Part shown: one piece after another, positions 11,577-21,895 of the stretch
Layout: the number at the start of each line of letters is the position of its first letter
Position numbering within the stretch: position 1 is the stretch's first letter
From: Purshia tridentata
Taxonomy: Eukaryota > Streptophyta > Magnoliopsida > Rosales > Rosaceae
Length of the DNA: 34,812 nt
Assembly: GCA_003254885.1 (NCBI GenBank)
Contig: QANT01004465.1
Location: forward strand, 1-34,812
Reading direction: 5' to 3'
Made by a program: the position numbers and the translations under genes
The notes under the pieces: generated by a model
The model's input: only the letters and a program-made list of their open reading frames with translations
Told to the model about the DNA's origin: nothing
The model's database searches: none

Positions 11577-12221
11577 TATTTATTTGGATTAATGTATTGT
11601 AAGTGGGAAAAATTGCTTATTTAGTGAAGTCTTTCTAAAAAGTGTGACATTGAGGACTCCATATCGAATTTTGTTTTCATAAAAATTGAATAAATTGCAT
11701 ATGTTTTATCACTCTCATTACCTGTTAAGTTGCATAAGAGTCATAAGACACATATGTCGTTCCATGAAAAATTCAATCAAATCTGGATGAAAACAAAATT
11801 ATCTCTAGTCTCAATGGCTGCACACATACCATTGTAAGAGTTTATACCAAATCATTGATTGTTAAGTTCATGGTCAATTCTTCACAACAGCAATTACCAA
11901 GCCGTTCCAAAGTAGACTAGTTTCAGAATACAATTCATGATCGTTTCGGATGTCAAGAGAATGAATGATATAAATAAACATAGAAATTTTACAGTTTTAT
12001 ACATTTGAATCAGAAAATTCAAGATACAAGTCCACCTTTCCTATCCACCAGTGGCAGTGGGGTTAGGTCTACAGGATACTTAATGGCATATTACTAAAGA
12101 AACAGATAAACCTTCTTCAGCATGACAGGCCTCAATTAGAGAAGAAAAAACCAGGAAGAGAAAAGCTCCCATGGAATATGGAAGAACAATGGTGTTTCAT
12201 GTCTTTGTTTCTACAGCATTG
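11577..12221. other. Intergenic, probably including the PTH2 3' UTR
   Basis: No coding potential seen. The bases immediately below 12222 follow the PTH2 stop codon on the minus strand and are expected to contain its 3' UTR. The poly(A) site cannot be placed with confidence. Confidence 0.5.
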
Positions 12222-14817
12222 TCAGAGGAGGCCCTGTTTCCCTGTCACTGAATCTACTATTTCTTTTGGTCCTGCACAAAAGCTAAAATAATAAGAAGGC
12301 AACTCCTTTTAATTGGGTTATTTTTCATACTTAATTATGGAAATTTAGGAGCATGTAAGGTAAAAAGCCACAATAATCACATGACAGGCAGTAATTTCAA
12401 ATTTTTTTATAATCTAAGATCTAAAACATCTTTCCAATACTTCCACCGATTCAGCATGCAACAAAACTATTTTCCAGCCAAGTGTGAGATGCATACCAGG
12501 TCCAATGGCAAGAACTGTCTTTGACCCACTGGCAACCTGAGCAAAGTAAAGTGAATGTCACAATCTTATTTCCAGACCCCAGAAAAAGCTATAATCTCAT
12601 TGTTTTCTTTTGAAGACAAATTTAGAACTACTTAGTAACAGACATATAATTTCAGCCATTAAATAGCAATTGAATTTCTGCAGGTACAATCATACCAGCT
12701 ACGAACAAAAATTCAACCCTCTCAAGATTTTTTATTTTTGGATAAGAAACCAATACCCTTCACAATAATGCAGCTTTCTTACAAGTTTCTAAATGCATTC
12801 AATTGACTTCAGACTGATTATGTACATTATGAGATTGCAACATTTTACCTGTGTTCGCCCTGCATCAGCAACAACAAAAGTTGGAAGGCCAATACTCTCA
12901 GCTGCTTCCTTCAGCTTATTCCTAATTTTGAAAAAAAAAAAACAGAATCTTAGCCCACAAATACAATTCAGCTACAAAGAGACATATTTCTTTAGTGAGG
13001 TACATTATTTCTGAACCAAATCACCTGCTTACATTTCCTGTTGATTTTTACAAGTAACCACTATTTTGGGTTGCCCATATTGCTCCCATTGTCTCAAAAG
13101 GGATCGGTGGCTGCAATAAATACTAGATGTTATAGCTTTGATATAATGGTACATCATTAATAAATATATAATGACTAAGGGGTTGTCTGCATTCCTCTTC
13201 TTTACTGATTGCATCATTGTACAAATAGCTAGAAATTACACTAATTTCTCTGCACACTTTCAATACCATGGTTACAGATGTTAACTTTTCTGTCCTCAAA
13301 TATTGCAAAAAGGCTAACTTTTGTGAAAAATGAGGACTTGTGCACAAGAGCACAAAGGTGCAGTCTTGAGGATCATTGAATCAGAGTAAACTTTGATGCT
13401 CAAAATAGAAGAAGCCAGTCATAATCACCTTTGCACCAGTTCTGCATACATGCCAGTGGCAGCATCTGCAAGTTTGTGAAAGAAATATTTCACCAAGTGA
13501 TTCAGCAAAAGCAATCAAGAATAGGGTGTTGAGGATGGGAGAGGTGAAGTAATCGTGAAAAATCAATATAAGATGCACTAAATTAACAATTATAGAATTT
13601 AAGGTATTTTACGAGCACACTGAGATGCGATTTTTCCAGTTGTCATCTTCAGGTCTCGTCTCACTACCAGAACCTGACATGAGCAGTTCACCACTTGAAA
13701 TCAGAGAATATATCAACAACCAAAACAAGAAACCTACTTAAAACATAAACTCAAATCAAATTACAAACTCGACAATTGTACTAGGGAATAACAACATATG
13801 CTTTTCATTAACAATCTCTGGAAAAGAGTAGAAATAAAAATTCAAACAACTCGCTACTTTTATGATTTAACAGCTCCCCAAAAGCTGTAGCAGTAGTCAA
13901 TATAATTTGTAATTCAAGATAATTTGTTCACGCAATCATTTTGTCCTGGAGGAATTCGTAATTCAATATAATTTGTTCATCAAGTTACTCCTCAGTGATT
14001 AACAACCAGCTACTTGAATCAACTTTATCCTTTAACTAAGGCCTATGTATAGCGAGACATGTTAACAAATATTAAAGCGTGGAATGCACCCACATTAACA
14101 CTAGTCCAAGCTATAGATAGTACAAACCTCAAGGTACTACCAATAAATAAGAATTCAATAGTAATAAAAGCTTAAGGCAATAAGAAACACACCATTTTAA
14201 GCTCTTCATCGCCATTACTTGAGACCATACTTCGCTGTTGGGGCTTGCCTACTGCCAAATTGTTCTTCTTTGAGTAACCCTTCCCGGGTTTTGATAAATC
14301 CAGCAACAACCCAAGAATGAAACCAATGACAACTCCTGGAATGAAGTTCTCTGGCCTAAAACTCAATGCCAACCATTCTTTTTCTCGCTTCTGCTGCTGC
14401 TTTCAATGATACCCATGAGAGTAAAATTGATATAAATTCCACTGTTAGCAGATTATAAAATAGCAAATAAACTAGAATATTGAATTTCGACTGATTTTGT
14501 TATTTGAGTCATAAGAAGTAGAACAGATTCCCACTCAACGAAGCTTATAATACAACAATATGGTCGCTTGACTTTCTTCCCCAGTTTCTTGGCGGCCAAA
14601 CGGAGGGTCCTGATGAACCCATATGAGAAAGATGCAATCTTTTTCTGTTTGGCTGCTGGGAACTCTGTCCGGTTTCCTTTTCCCGGAATTGCCAGAAACC
14701 CAACTCGGGGTAGGCGAAGAAATTGAAAGCCAAAAGCGAGAGAGAGAAAACTAAGTGATGAAAAAGGAATTGAATATAAAATACCTTGTTTGGATGATGT
14801 GAAGCGTTTCGAAACAT
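12222..14817 (-). CDS. Peptidyl-tRNA hydrolase 2 (PTH2 family), membrane-anchored
   Basis: Eight minus-strand exons (14817-14785, 14399-14193, 13673-13613, 13465-13429, 13110-13033, 12921-12849, 12536-12497, 12271-12222) join in frame to 192 residues, all GT-AG. The N-terminus has a Lys/Arg/Gln-rich stretch and a hydrophobic helix at about residues 30-44 with glycines at 33, 37 and 41, so the protein is probably tail-out membrane-bound. The catalytic domain starts at about residue 77: KMVLVVRRDLKM, then GKIASQCAHAA (His101 is formed exactly across the exon 3/4 junction), YGQPKIVV, GLPTFVVADAGRTQV and the terminal AIGPGPKEIVDSVTGKQGLL. These are hallmarks of archaeal/eukaryotic PTH2, which releases tRNA from peptidyl-tRNA that drops off ribosomes. 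Animal PTRH2 is mitochondrial outer-membrane anchored; the same is plausible here. The start ATG at 14817 is chosen because it keeps frame into exon 2; the frame upstream of exon 2 is closed. Confidence 0.93.
13909..13979 (+). repeat. Short direct repeat inside PTH2 intron 2
   Basis: A 22-base segment at 13909-13930 recurs at 13958-13979 with one mismatch (period 49). Both copies contain GTAATTCAA and ATAATTTGTTCA. It has no obvious effect on splicing. Confidence 0.7.
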
Positions 14818-15998
14818 GGGTTTTGTTCTGTGGTTTACAGCAAAAAGAGTAACTTTCTCAGAGAAGAAGAGAAACTTTTGGTGGCTTGTAAGCAGGAGAT
14901 GGGGGTAAGTGTGGGACAAAACAGAGAGTGAAAAAATATTAATAATAATAAATTAATATAAAATAATTTTAAAGTCCACTTACAAGTTTTTGTACAGATA
15001 AAATCCGCTTCAATATTGTCATGTCTTTGGTGAAAAAACAAAATATTGTAATGTCAAATAAATCAGATTTGTAGTCTGCACAAATAAAGATCATGTTATA
15101 TATTCTTTCGTGTTTTGACAATAAAAATTATTGAGCACTTAGTTCATTAAAGTGAATCGGTCTATCACCATATTTTTACAAGTGAGCTGGTTGATCATAG
15201 GTTTTGTCATTTTTATTTAAAAAAGAAAAAACCCCATTATGTAACAACAAAATGAGTAAAAATGTAACTTTCTAAGCTCTGTTTTTTTTTTGTTTGGCCG
15301 ACTTTTTCTAAGCTATATTTGGCAGCTGCTGGCAGCTATCTTAAATTTGACATCTCAAATTCATGTCCTGACAAATCCGTTAACCAATAAATATATTATT
15401 CGTTATCAACAAAATTTCTAAACTTTTTCCTCTGTAGAGAAAAAACATATTTTTCTGCTAGTTCTTCTTTAAACAAAAGATAATATAAAATCTTCTAAAA
15501 TATTACTGTGTGTATAAAACTGTTTGTAAATCAGTGTTACCTGATCTTAGCTTTATTGATTTATAGCATTGGTTACATTACGTCAGTGTTCCATACAGTA
15601 CTAAATTAAATCAGTGGTTTCCATTCTATAACTAAGAACTTTATATTTTCTAAAGAGAAATTGGGTTTGGCAATTGGCATTCAATTTGATTTGCAGATAG
15701 AGTGGTTTGTTTGTCATTCTTTTGTAGCCAAAAGAGTGACTTGAGGTTGAGGATCTACCCTCACATTACTCCAACTCAAGGTTTTGAAATTCTCCACATT
15801 CATCAACTTCCCTACTCACCCGCTATCCCTCACGTACTGCTCATATCCACTCAAAGAATCCAAACCACATTCCCCTATAAATCCCATTTATCAAACACCT
15901 TACCTTGCCTTATTTTGTTCCCAAGAGTAAAATCACATTTCAGGTTTTCAACCACCAACCGCCATAACTGCCGTAACTGCCCAATTCCCTCATTCACA
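14818..15998. other. Shared divergent promoter region of PTH2 and the SWIM-RING gene
   Basis: About 1.2 kb separates the two divergent start codons. No further gene is seen. The right end carries the TATA box of the SWIM-RING gene; the PTH2 5' leader lies at the left end. Much of the middle is AT-rich. Confidence 0.6.
15876..15882 (+). promoter_or_regulatory. TATA box (TATAAAT) of the SWIM-RING gene
   Basis: TATAAAT lies 117 bp upstream of the ATG at 15999. Transcription would begin roughly 30 bases downstream, giving a leader of about 90 bases. This argues that the in-frame codons between 15702 and 15998 are not translated. Confidence 0.5.
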
Positions 15999-16718
15999 AT
16001 GGAATCTGTTGCCTCAAATTCCTCCCCACCTAACCACCACCACCGGCGGCCGCGCACCGGGTTCAAACCCACCCAACCCTTCGCGGACCGGATAGTCCGG
16101 GCCCTCCACCACCACCTCCGCCTCCTCCACCGCTCCGAATCCAATTTCTTTGTCTTGGGCTCTACCGGGAACGTGTACACCGTGGCCTTATCCGCCACCC
16201 CTTCATGCACGTGCCCTGACCGTGCAACCCCATGCAAGCACATACTGTTTGTGTTTCTCCGGGTATTGGGTCTTCCCCTTGATGACACGTGTCTCAGGAG
16301 GAGGACGCTCCGGCCTTGCCAGGTCAGTCGCCTGCTGGGGTTGCCCACGCTGCCCGAAGCACTGGCTGGGTTCAGTGTGCGCCAGAGGTTTCACCAGCTG
16401 TTTTTTCAAAGAAAGCAGGGCTCTTCATCAACAAGACCAAGCATAGATATTGAAGATGGTAGTACCTGCCCTGTTTGCTTAGATGAGATGGGAAAGGAAG
16501 ATAGAGTGGTGGCTTGTGGGACATGTAGAAACCCAATTCACGAAGAATGCTTGTTGAAGTGGAAGAGGAGCACAAGGAGGAGGTCAGCTTATTGTGTTAT
16601 TTGCAGGGCAAGGTGGAAGGATAAGATGGACCAGGACAAGTACTTGAACTTGGCTGCTTATGCTGCTCATGATGATGAGGATGATAATGCTGATCTGGGT
16701 CTCTGCGATGCTGGTTAA
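15999..16718 (+). CDS. SWIM and RING zinc-finger protein, putative E3 ubiquitin ligase
   Basis: A single uninterrupted exon of 239 residues. The N-terminus is Pro/His/Arg-rich. A SWIM finger follows at C70-x-C72-x6-C79-x-H81 (CTCPDRATPCKH). A RING-type finger spans C157-x2-C160-x12-C173-x2-C176-x4-H181-x2-C184-x14-C199-x2-C202, that is C4HC3 ligand order, with RSAYCVICRARW at its end. The C-terminal tail is strongly acidic (HDDEDDNAD). The SWIM plus RING pairing resembles the ZSWIM2/MEKK1-like group, whose members act as ubiquitin ligases; E3 activity here is inferred from the fold only. The frame stays open upstream to 15702, but the TATA box at 15876 and the initiator context at 15999 favour the shorter form. 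No intron is needed. It is divergent from PTH2. Confidence 0.85.
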   Translation: MESVASNSSPPNHHHRRPRTGFKPTQPFADRIVRALHHHLRLLHRSESNFFVLGSTGNVYTVALSATPSCTCPDRATPCKHILFVFLRVLGLPLDDTCLRRRTLRPCQVSRLLGLPTLPEALAGFSVRQRFHQLFFQRKQGSSSTRPSIDIEDGSTCPVCLDEMGKEDRVVACGTCRNPIHEECLLKWKRSTRRRSAYCVICRARWKDKMDQDKYLNLAAYAAHDDEDDNADLGLCDAG

Positions 16719-17453
16719 TCCAAGTCTATAATTTGATGTATGTGTCATAATTGTAAATACAAAGATAGATAATGTAAACTATGAAAAGGAAATTAAAGAC
16801 AAAGTGATTTGTAGGATGTTGATTGATCATGCCACTGTTGATTGATCTATATCACTTTGAAATTGATGGCTGCTACATATGTGGAAGTGACCAATTCCTG
16901 CACACTTTCATTGGGATAGAGTTGGCATTTCGTGACTTATTGATTAAGCAATAGATTTTAGTCATAATAAGAATGATTAGTGGTTGACAAGAAACAGAAG
17001 CAGATATAACCTTGTTAATGCATGATGGAGACACGTACTTAAGCTTCTTTTCTGACAAATCCAAATCCAAGTCCTATTTAACACCTGCCAATCAAAGCTC
17101 TACATCCAATGAACAAATTTAGAGATTAGCATCACCATATTCAACATGATGTAATCCTTAAACAACCTTCTGGTCATTGACTCATTAATATGGAGTTATT
17201 ATGAAATCATGCATTGTCAATATAAATTTATGATAACCCAAAATTTCCCATATTCAAATCAATGACAAAGCAAAAAGAATATTGAATTTGACAGGTGCCC
17301 AATTTGACAGATACGTCAAAATACATTGTAAGATAATTTCCATTCAGCCATTGACAGTGCCAGTGGGTACAAAAATTTCAGCATATAAAGACCTATAAAT
17401 CTCTCATGGGCAATTTACCAAACATAATTAACTGGGTCACTCTGGCTTCAACA
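16719..17453. other. Intergenic, promoter of the RCC1-like gene
   Basis: No coding sequence seen in about 0.7 kb of AT-rich DNA between two genes on the same strand. The right end holds two TATA-like motifs for the RCC1-like gene. Confidence 0.6.
17384..17400 (+). promoter_or_regulatory. Two TATA-like motifs before the RCC1-like gene
   Basis: TATAAA at 17384-17389 and TATAAAT at 17394-17400. Transcription from either would begin at about 17415-17430. That is downstream of the in-frame ATG at 17406, so it supports initiation at 17454. Confidence 0.5.
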
Positions 17454-20400
17454 ATGGAGGAGGACAGTATCGTCAGTCTTCCCAATGGCGGCAACTTGTC
17501 TCGTAAAGTGGTGGCAGTGGCTGCCGGCGAAGCCCACACTCTGGCTCTCACAGGTAGGGGACTTTGACACAAGCAGAAGAAAATTGATGAATTTAAAGAA
17601 CTGAATATTTGATTTTTGTGGTGTTAAATTGCAGGGGATGGCTGCGTGTATTCGTGGGGAAGAGGAATGTTTGGGCGGCTTGGGACTGGCTCCGAAGCCG
17701 ACGAGCTCTTCCCGGTTCGGGTCGAATTCAATGACCCACGTACTGCAGAAGAAACCGGGCTCAAAATTGTGGGAGTCGCCGCTGGTGCCTACCACAGTCT
17801 TGCTCTTGCTGGTCAGTATTTAAAGCTTTCAATCCCATTTTTTATGCTTTCAGTAGTTTAAGGTCAGTTTTTTAAAGCTTTCAGTCCGATTTTAAAGCTT
17901 TCACTGCTGGTGCTTACCACATTCTTGCTCTTGCTGGTCAGTTATTAATTTGAATGGGTGCTTTCAACAGAAACTTAAGGCTGCAACTTGAAATGGGCTT
18001 TATTCTGTCTTTGATTCTTAAAATTCTTGGCAGATCTTTGTGGCAGACATAGAAATGAATAGATGGTTTGATGGTGTTGCACAAATATAAGGATTGTTTT
18101 GTGGGTGATTCTTTCTGCTGGTTATATGCTTGAAGACATCATCACTTTTCTTAAGTTTTGTTTTCACTTTTTTATTAAGTGCTTGAAAAAAGTGTCTTCT
18201 TCTTGTTCTATCTTTACTTGAGGACCCGCTGCATGGTTAAAGATCATATTTTTCCTGCATTTAAATCCAATTATCAGGCCAATTTGAAGTTTGAAAAACT
18301 GTGCCAGGAAACTAAAGCCTCTTGATGAGTTCAGGATCAAGTTATATGGTCTTGCTAGCCCTTGATGTGTTTATTGGAACTGAAAAATGTTTTTGGTTTT
18401 GAGACCAATAACCAAGGCTGTGTCGAGTAGCATTATTGTACTTCTTTGCATGACCTATGGACAGTCATTTACTTTGACTAAATTGCTGCATAGTCTGTTT
18501 TCAATGTGGTCGACAACTTCTACCCATTAAATCTATGATACTTAAGCATTATGTTTTGTCTTATTACAATGCGCATATATAGATGTAAAACTATTTGTGA
18601 TCAATCTAGTAACTTGACATGCTTTAGGATAATGATATATACTAACCATAGGGGAAAGTATATCTATTAGATATCAGAATTCAGGTATACATCTTGGAAT
18701 AGGTTTAGCCTGAATCTACCTTTGAACTAACAGCACCCTATATGAAATACTTGAATGGTGGACGTGATTCTCCTCTGTTCTAACTTTACTTGTGTGACGG
18801 CAGATGATGGATCGGTGTGGTGCTGGGGTTACAACACCTGTATCCTTCATTATAGGGTTATATATATGCTTCATTATTCAGTGCAATGGAAGAAGTTAGT
18901 TATGGAAATTGCATCACTTGTATTTCTTCTTTGTGCTTGCTCCTGGTTTATATTATTTAAATCCTTGACTGTTGAACGGATGGCCAACTTGGTGTAAATG
19001 GGGAAAATTCTCTGGTGCCCTGCTTGCTGGAGCGGTTTCTTGAGTTGACCTCTGCAACGAAGAGTGAAGTGCCACTGAAGGTATGGAAAGAATTCTATTA
19101 TCGTTGTACCAAATACCTGATGAAGATAAGAGTCTTATGTGCTGTTTTTTTGTTTCCGCATTTGTCTACATCAGGTTTATTCTGTTAAAGCTGGAGGAAT
19201 GATGTCTCTAGCTGTTGATAATCTAGGTGCCCTTTGGATGTGGGGCCACTGCCCACAAGAAAGCAGCAGCATTGAAAGTGGGTTCTCTCTTGTCAGTAGT
19301 TTCAGTCCGGCCCCTGTGTGGGATTTACATGGCCACACTGTCGTGAAGGTGGCATGTGGAAATGAGCATGTTGTAGCCCTAGTCACTGCAGGAGAAACAT
19401 ATAAAGGTGAAGATCTTGTGTGCTTCTCTTGGGGTGGTAACAACCACGGTCAGTTAGGCCTGGGCGATAAAGAGAACAGGAATCGTCCTGCAATAGTAGA
19501 TACTTTTAACCAGGACTCCCCTTTCGCAATTTATGAGATAGCTTGTGGGGCTTTTCACACAGCTTTGCTCACCCACAGAAAAAGGCCGAGTGATACATTA
19601 GAAAGCATGTGCTGGACGTTTGGCCTTGGAGAAAATGGGCAGCTTGGGCATGGAACCACCCAAAGTTCATTGTCTCCTGAACCTGTGAAAGAATTGCCGC
19701 AGTATGTGTATCTCGTCTCTGTTGACTGTGGCTTATTTCACACTAGTGTTGTTTCATCTGCGGGAGATGTGTGGTCATGGGGAATGGAGAAGGGTCTTGG
19801 CCTATGCCCAGATGCTAGTTTTTCCGGGATAGATTCAGGGGATGCTATTTCTCCCCTACAGATTTGGTGTAATGGATTGAATAAGTCTAAATTTCAGGAT
19901 CCAGTCCAAGTTGTTTGTGGGGCCGCCCATACTGTTCTTGTTGCAAATGATGGATATAAACTTTGGTCTTGGGGGAGAGGAAGGAGTGGGGTTCTCGGAA
20001 ATGGTAAGACAATTGACTATTATGCTCCCACTGTTGTGTTGTGGCCTCCACTTACAGAGGACTTAAAGCAAGAAGAACTAAATACCGACAATGAGGGAGA
20101 TAAAAATGGGGAAGAGAATTCTACAGGGGTTGCTGAAACAGAGAAAAGATTGTTTTTGGCAATGGAAGAGATGAAGCTTCTTCAGTCAAAACTTTCAGTA
20201 ATGGAACAGTATGCTAGCATACTTCATGGCTCAATATTTGGAAAACCCTTTGAAGAGCAGGATATTCCAATCTCATTGCGGAACTCAGGTACTTATGACA
20301 TTGCAAAGGAATGGGACAACATGTTAGAGTCAGCAGATCGTGCCAAGCTCATCAGGATGGAAAGTTTCTACCGAAATATGCTTGCAGGTGTTAAAGATAA

Positions 20401-20470
20401 GCTAATGAAGAGAAGGATTCAAGAGCTAGTGAAGGAGTGTCTCAATTCTTCTACTATAAACCAGAGGTGA
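17454..20470 (+). CDS. RCC1-repeat (UVR8-like) beta-propeller protein
   Basis: Exons 17454-17553, 17635-17811, 18804-18839, 18980-19080 and 19175-20470 give 569 residues in a continuous frame. RCC1 repeats recur along the chain: GEAHTLALTGDGCVYSWGRG, GAYHSLALADDGSVWCWGYN, VCFSWGGNNHGQLGLGD, CGAFHTALLTH, WTFGLGENGQLGHG, VWSWG and GAAHTVLVANDGYKLWSWGRG, forming a seven-bladed propeller. A charged linker then leads to a predicted coiled coil at about residues 461-500 (EKRLFLAMEEMKLLQSKL) and a basic helical C-terminus. Plant RCC1 proteins range from UV-B receptors to chromatin or Ran-linked factors; the coiled-coil tail argues against UVR8 itself, and I cannot assign a specific role. Exon 3 is only 36 bp. 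Intron 3 (18840-18979) has U12-type signals and no AG at its 3' end; the boundary given is the one that restores YGQLGVNGENSLV. An in-frame ATG at 17406 would add 16 residues. Confidence 0.88.
17781..17942 (+). repeat. Partial duplication of exon 2 end and its splice donor
   Basis: The last part of exon 2 plus its donor (17781-17817) recurs 125 bp downstream at 17906-17942 with two or three substitutions, including the GCTG|GTCAGT donor. Between them, TTTAAAGCTTTCA-like motifs occur three times. Reading through from the real donor meets an in-frame TAA within about 55 bases, so the second donor would not yield a normal protein. Confidence 0.8.
18840..18979 (+). other. U12-type intron with apparent GT-GG termini
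   Basis: The 5' end reads GTATCCTTC, matching the minor-spliceosome consensus RTATCCTTT at 8 of 9 positions. TCCTTGACT at 18963-18971 matches the U12 branch-site consensus TCCTTRACT. The branch adenosine lies 11 bases from the frame-preserving 3' boundary, the usual U12 spacing. No AG occurs between the branch site and the exon. The intron ends GAACGG, so the terminal dinucleotide is GG; cutting after AC instead would shift frame into an immediate stop. Confidence 0.75.
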
Positions 20471-20875
20471 GAGGTATAATGGAGATGTGTGATTCTGAAA
20501 TCTGAATACATTTGTACAGAATGAAGACAGCGATCCAAGATACAATAAAGGACTGTATTCATTATTCTACCAGGGCTATACACAAAACAGTTCGCAAAAT
20601 GTTTGAATTCGTGAAAAAAGTTTCTTTGCAGTTTGTACAGAAGACTTTGGTCAGTTGGCTTGTCATGATGTGAAGTGATTGTTTTTTCTTTTGTTTTTTG
20701 CTTGTTATGTTGTAAGTTGAGATATGATTATATGTAGAGCTGAGGTTATGTTCTCCAGATCATTTGAATAATACATGGAACAATGAGTACTAATTTGTTT
20801 TTTTTTTTTGGCCAGGGAGAACTATTTGTTAGTTTTTTTTTTGGCCAGGGAGTACTATTTGTTATTTTTTTGTTT

Positions 20876-21895
20876 GAGAATTTCTATTTATACTCAACAA
20901 TTTTCTTTTGTTACCCAATTTCTTAATTTATCCAACACCCACCTTTTTCAAATAAGTTTTTTCTTATTTTACCCAACTTCAATTACCACATTACCCTTAT
21001 TAATAGATACTCAACCCATTATTTTAATTTTATCTCCTTACCCACAATTTTACACACATACCTAACAATAATAAATTTCTCTCTCAACCCAAGCATTTAC
21101 ACTACACCCATACCTAACACCATACATAATAGCTACCATATTCCCTTCACCACTACTGAATAGAACACCCAATCTCAGTTTTTAAGCTTTTTATTTATTA
21201 TTTTGGGCAAATTAAACGTATTTTATAATGAGTTTGTTGTTTTTATATGAATTTTATCCATTGGTTTGAGTTTTTGGTGGATTTTTGTGTTGGATTCATT
21301 TATTCTGTCGGAGGTCATTCGGCTCTGGTCTGCCGAGTTCGTCACAAATCTTCGGTTGGCATCAACCGAACATTTATCATTTGTTCGGCCGGCTCTAACC
21401 GAACATTTGTCATTTGTTCGGCTGACTCCAACCGAACATTTGTCATTTATTTGGCTGGCTCCAACCGAACATTGTAGTCGTGTTTGGTTCTGGTTCGCCG
21501 AACACATCCTGAACCAAAAATTTCTAAAACGTCTAAAACGTGGAAAAATACAAAAAAATTACACAAAATGCACGCATACATCAATTAGAGGCTCATAGGG
21601 TACGATTTCACCATTCATCTACGTAAAAACCCTTATTTTGATGTTAGAGTTTAATTTGATGTTAGTGTGAGTGTGAGAGAGGATGTGAGTGTGAGAAAAG
21701 ATGAGTGAGGATGGTTAAGTTAAGGTTGATAAAGAAGTTGGGTATTAAGTGTTGGGTATAAAAAGAAAATTTAATTTTTTAAAAGTTATAATTTGTCCTT
21801 ATTGGTAATTTTGTTAAGGGATAACATGGTCTATTCAAGTTTAAAATATATGTTAAGTATCAAAAGAAAATTGTTGAGTATGAATAAAATTTACC
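20876..21895. mobile_element. Non-autonomous Mutator-like element (MULE-MITE), about 1.02 kb
   Basis: The ends are inverted repeats of about 35 bp: the left end starts GAGAATTTCTATTTATACTC and the right end reads on the minus strand GGTAAATTTTATTCATACTC. Both then share AACAATTTTCTTTTG exactly. The element is flanked by a perfect 9-bp direct duplication, TTTTTGTTT, at 20867-20875 and 21896-21904, the target length of the Mutator superfamily. Subterminal TACCCAACTT-like motifs also appear in inverted orientation at the two ends. No transposase is encoded. The T-rich duplication lowers certainty slightly because chance matches are easier in such DNA. Confidence 0.7.
21364..21472 (+). repeat. 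33-bp minisatellite, about 3.3 units
   Basis: Units start with AACCGAACATT at 21364, 21397, 21430 and 21463, exactly 33 bp apart, with the last truncated. Each full unit contains CCGAACA followed nine bases later by TGTTCGG or a close variant, a 7-bp stem, so every unit can fold into a small hairpin. Because 33 is a multiple of three, open frames on both strands show a spurious 11-residue repeat. Confidence 0.85.

Noticed and set aside
14545..14919. 124-residue minus-strand frame covering PTH2 exon 1 and intron 1
   Set aside because: It has no family character, and the 33-bp exon 1 inside it splices in a different frame into PTH2 exon 2.
15702..15998. 99-residue in-frame N-terminal extension of the SWIM-RING protein
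   Set aside because: A TATA box at 15876 sits inside it, the composition is unlike the rest, and ATG 15999 starts the recognisable low-complexity N-terminus of the family.
17406..17453. Upstream in-frame start adding 16 residues to the RCC1-like protein
   Set aside because: It is 6-17 bases from the two TATA motifs, so it would lie at or before the transcription start.
21364..21472. CRISPR-like array
   Set aside because: Units abut with no unique spacers, the copy number is three, and the context is a plant genome.
21223..21598. Overlapping reading frames with an 11-residue repeat on both strands
   Set aside because: They are produced by the 33-bp minisatellite in the Mutator-like element; frames open on both strands reflect the period, not coding.
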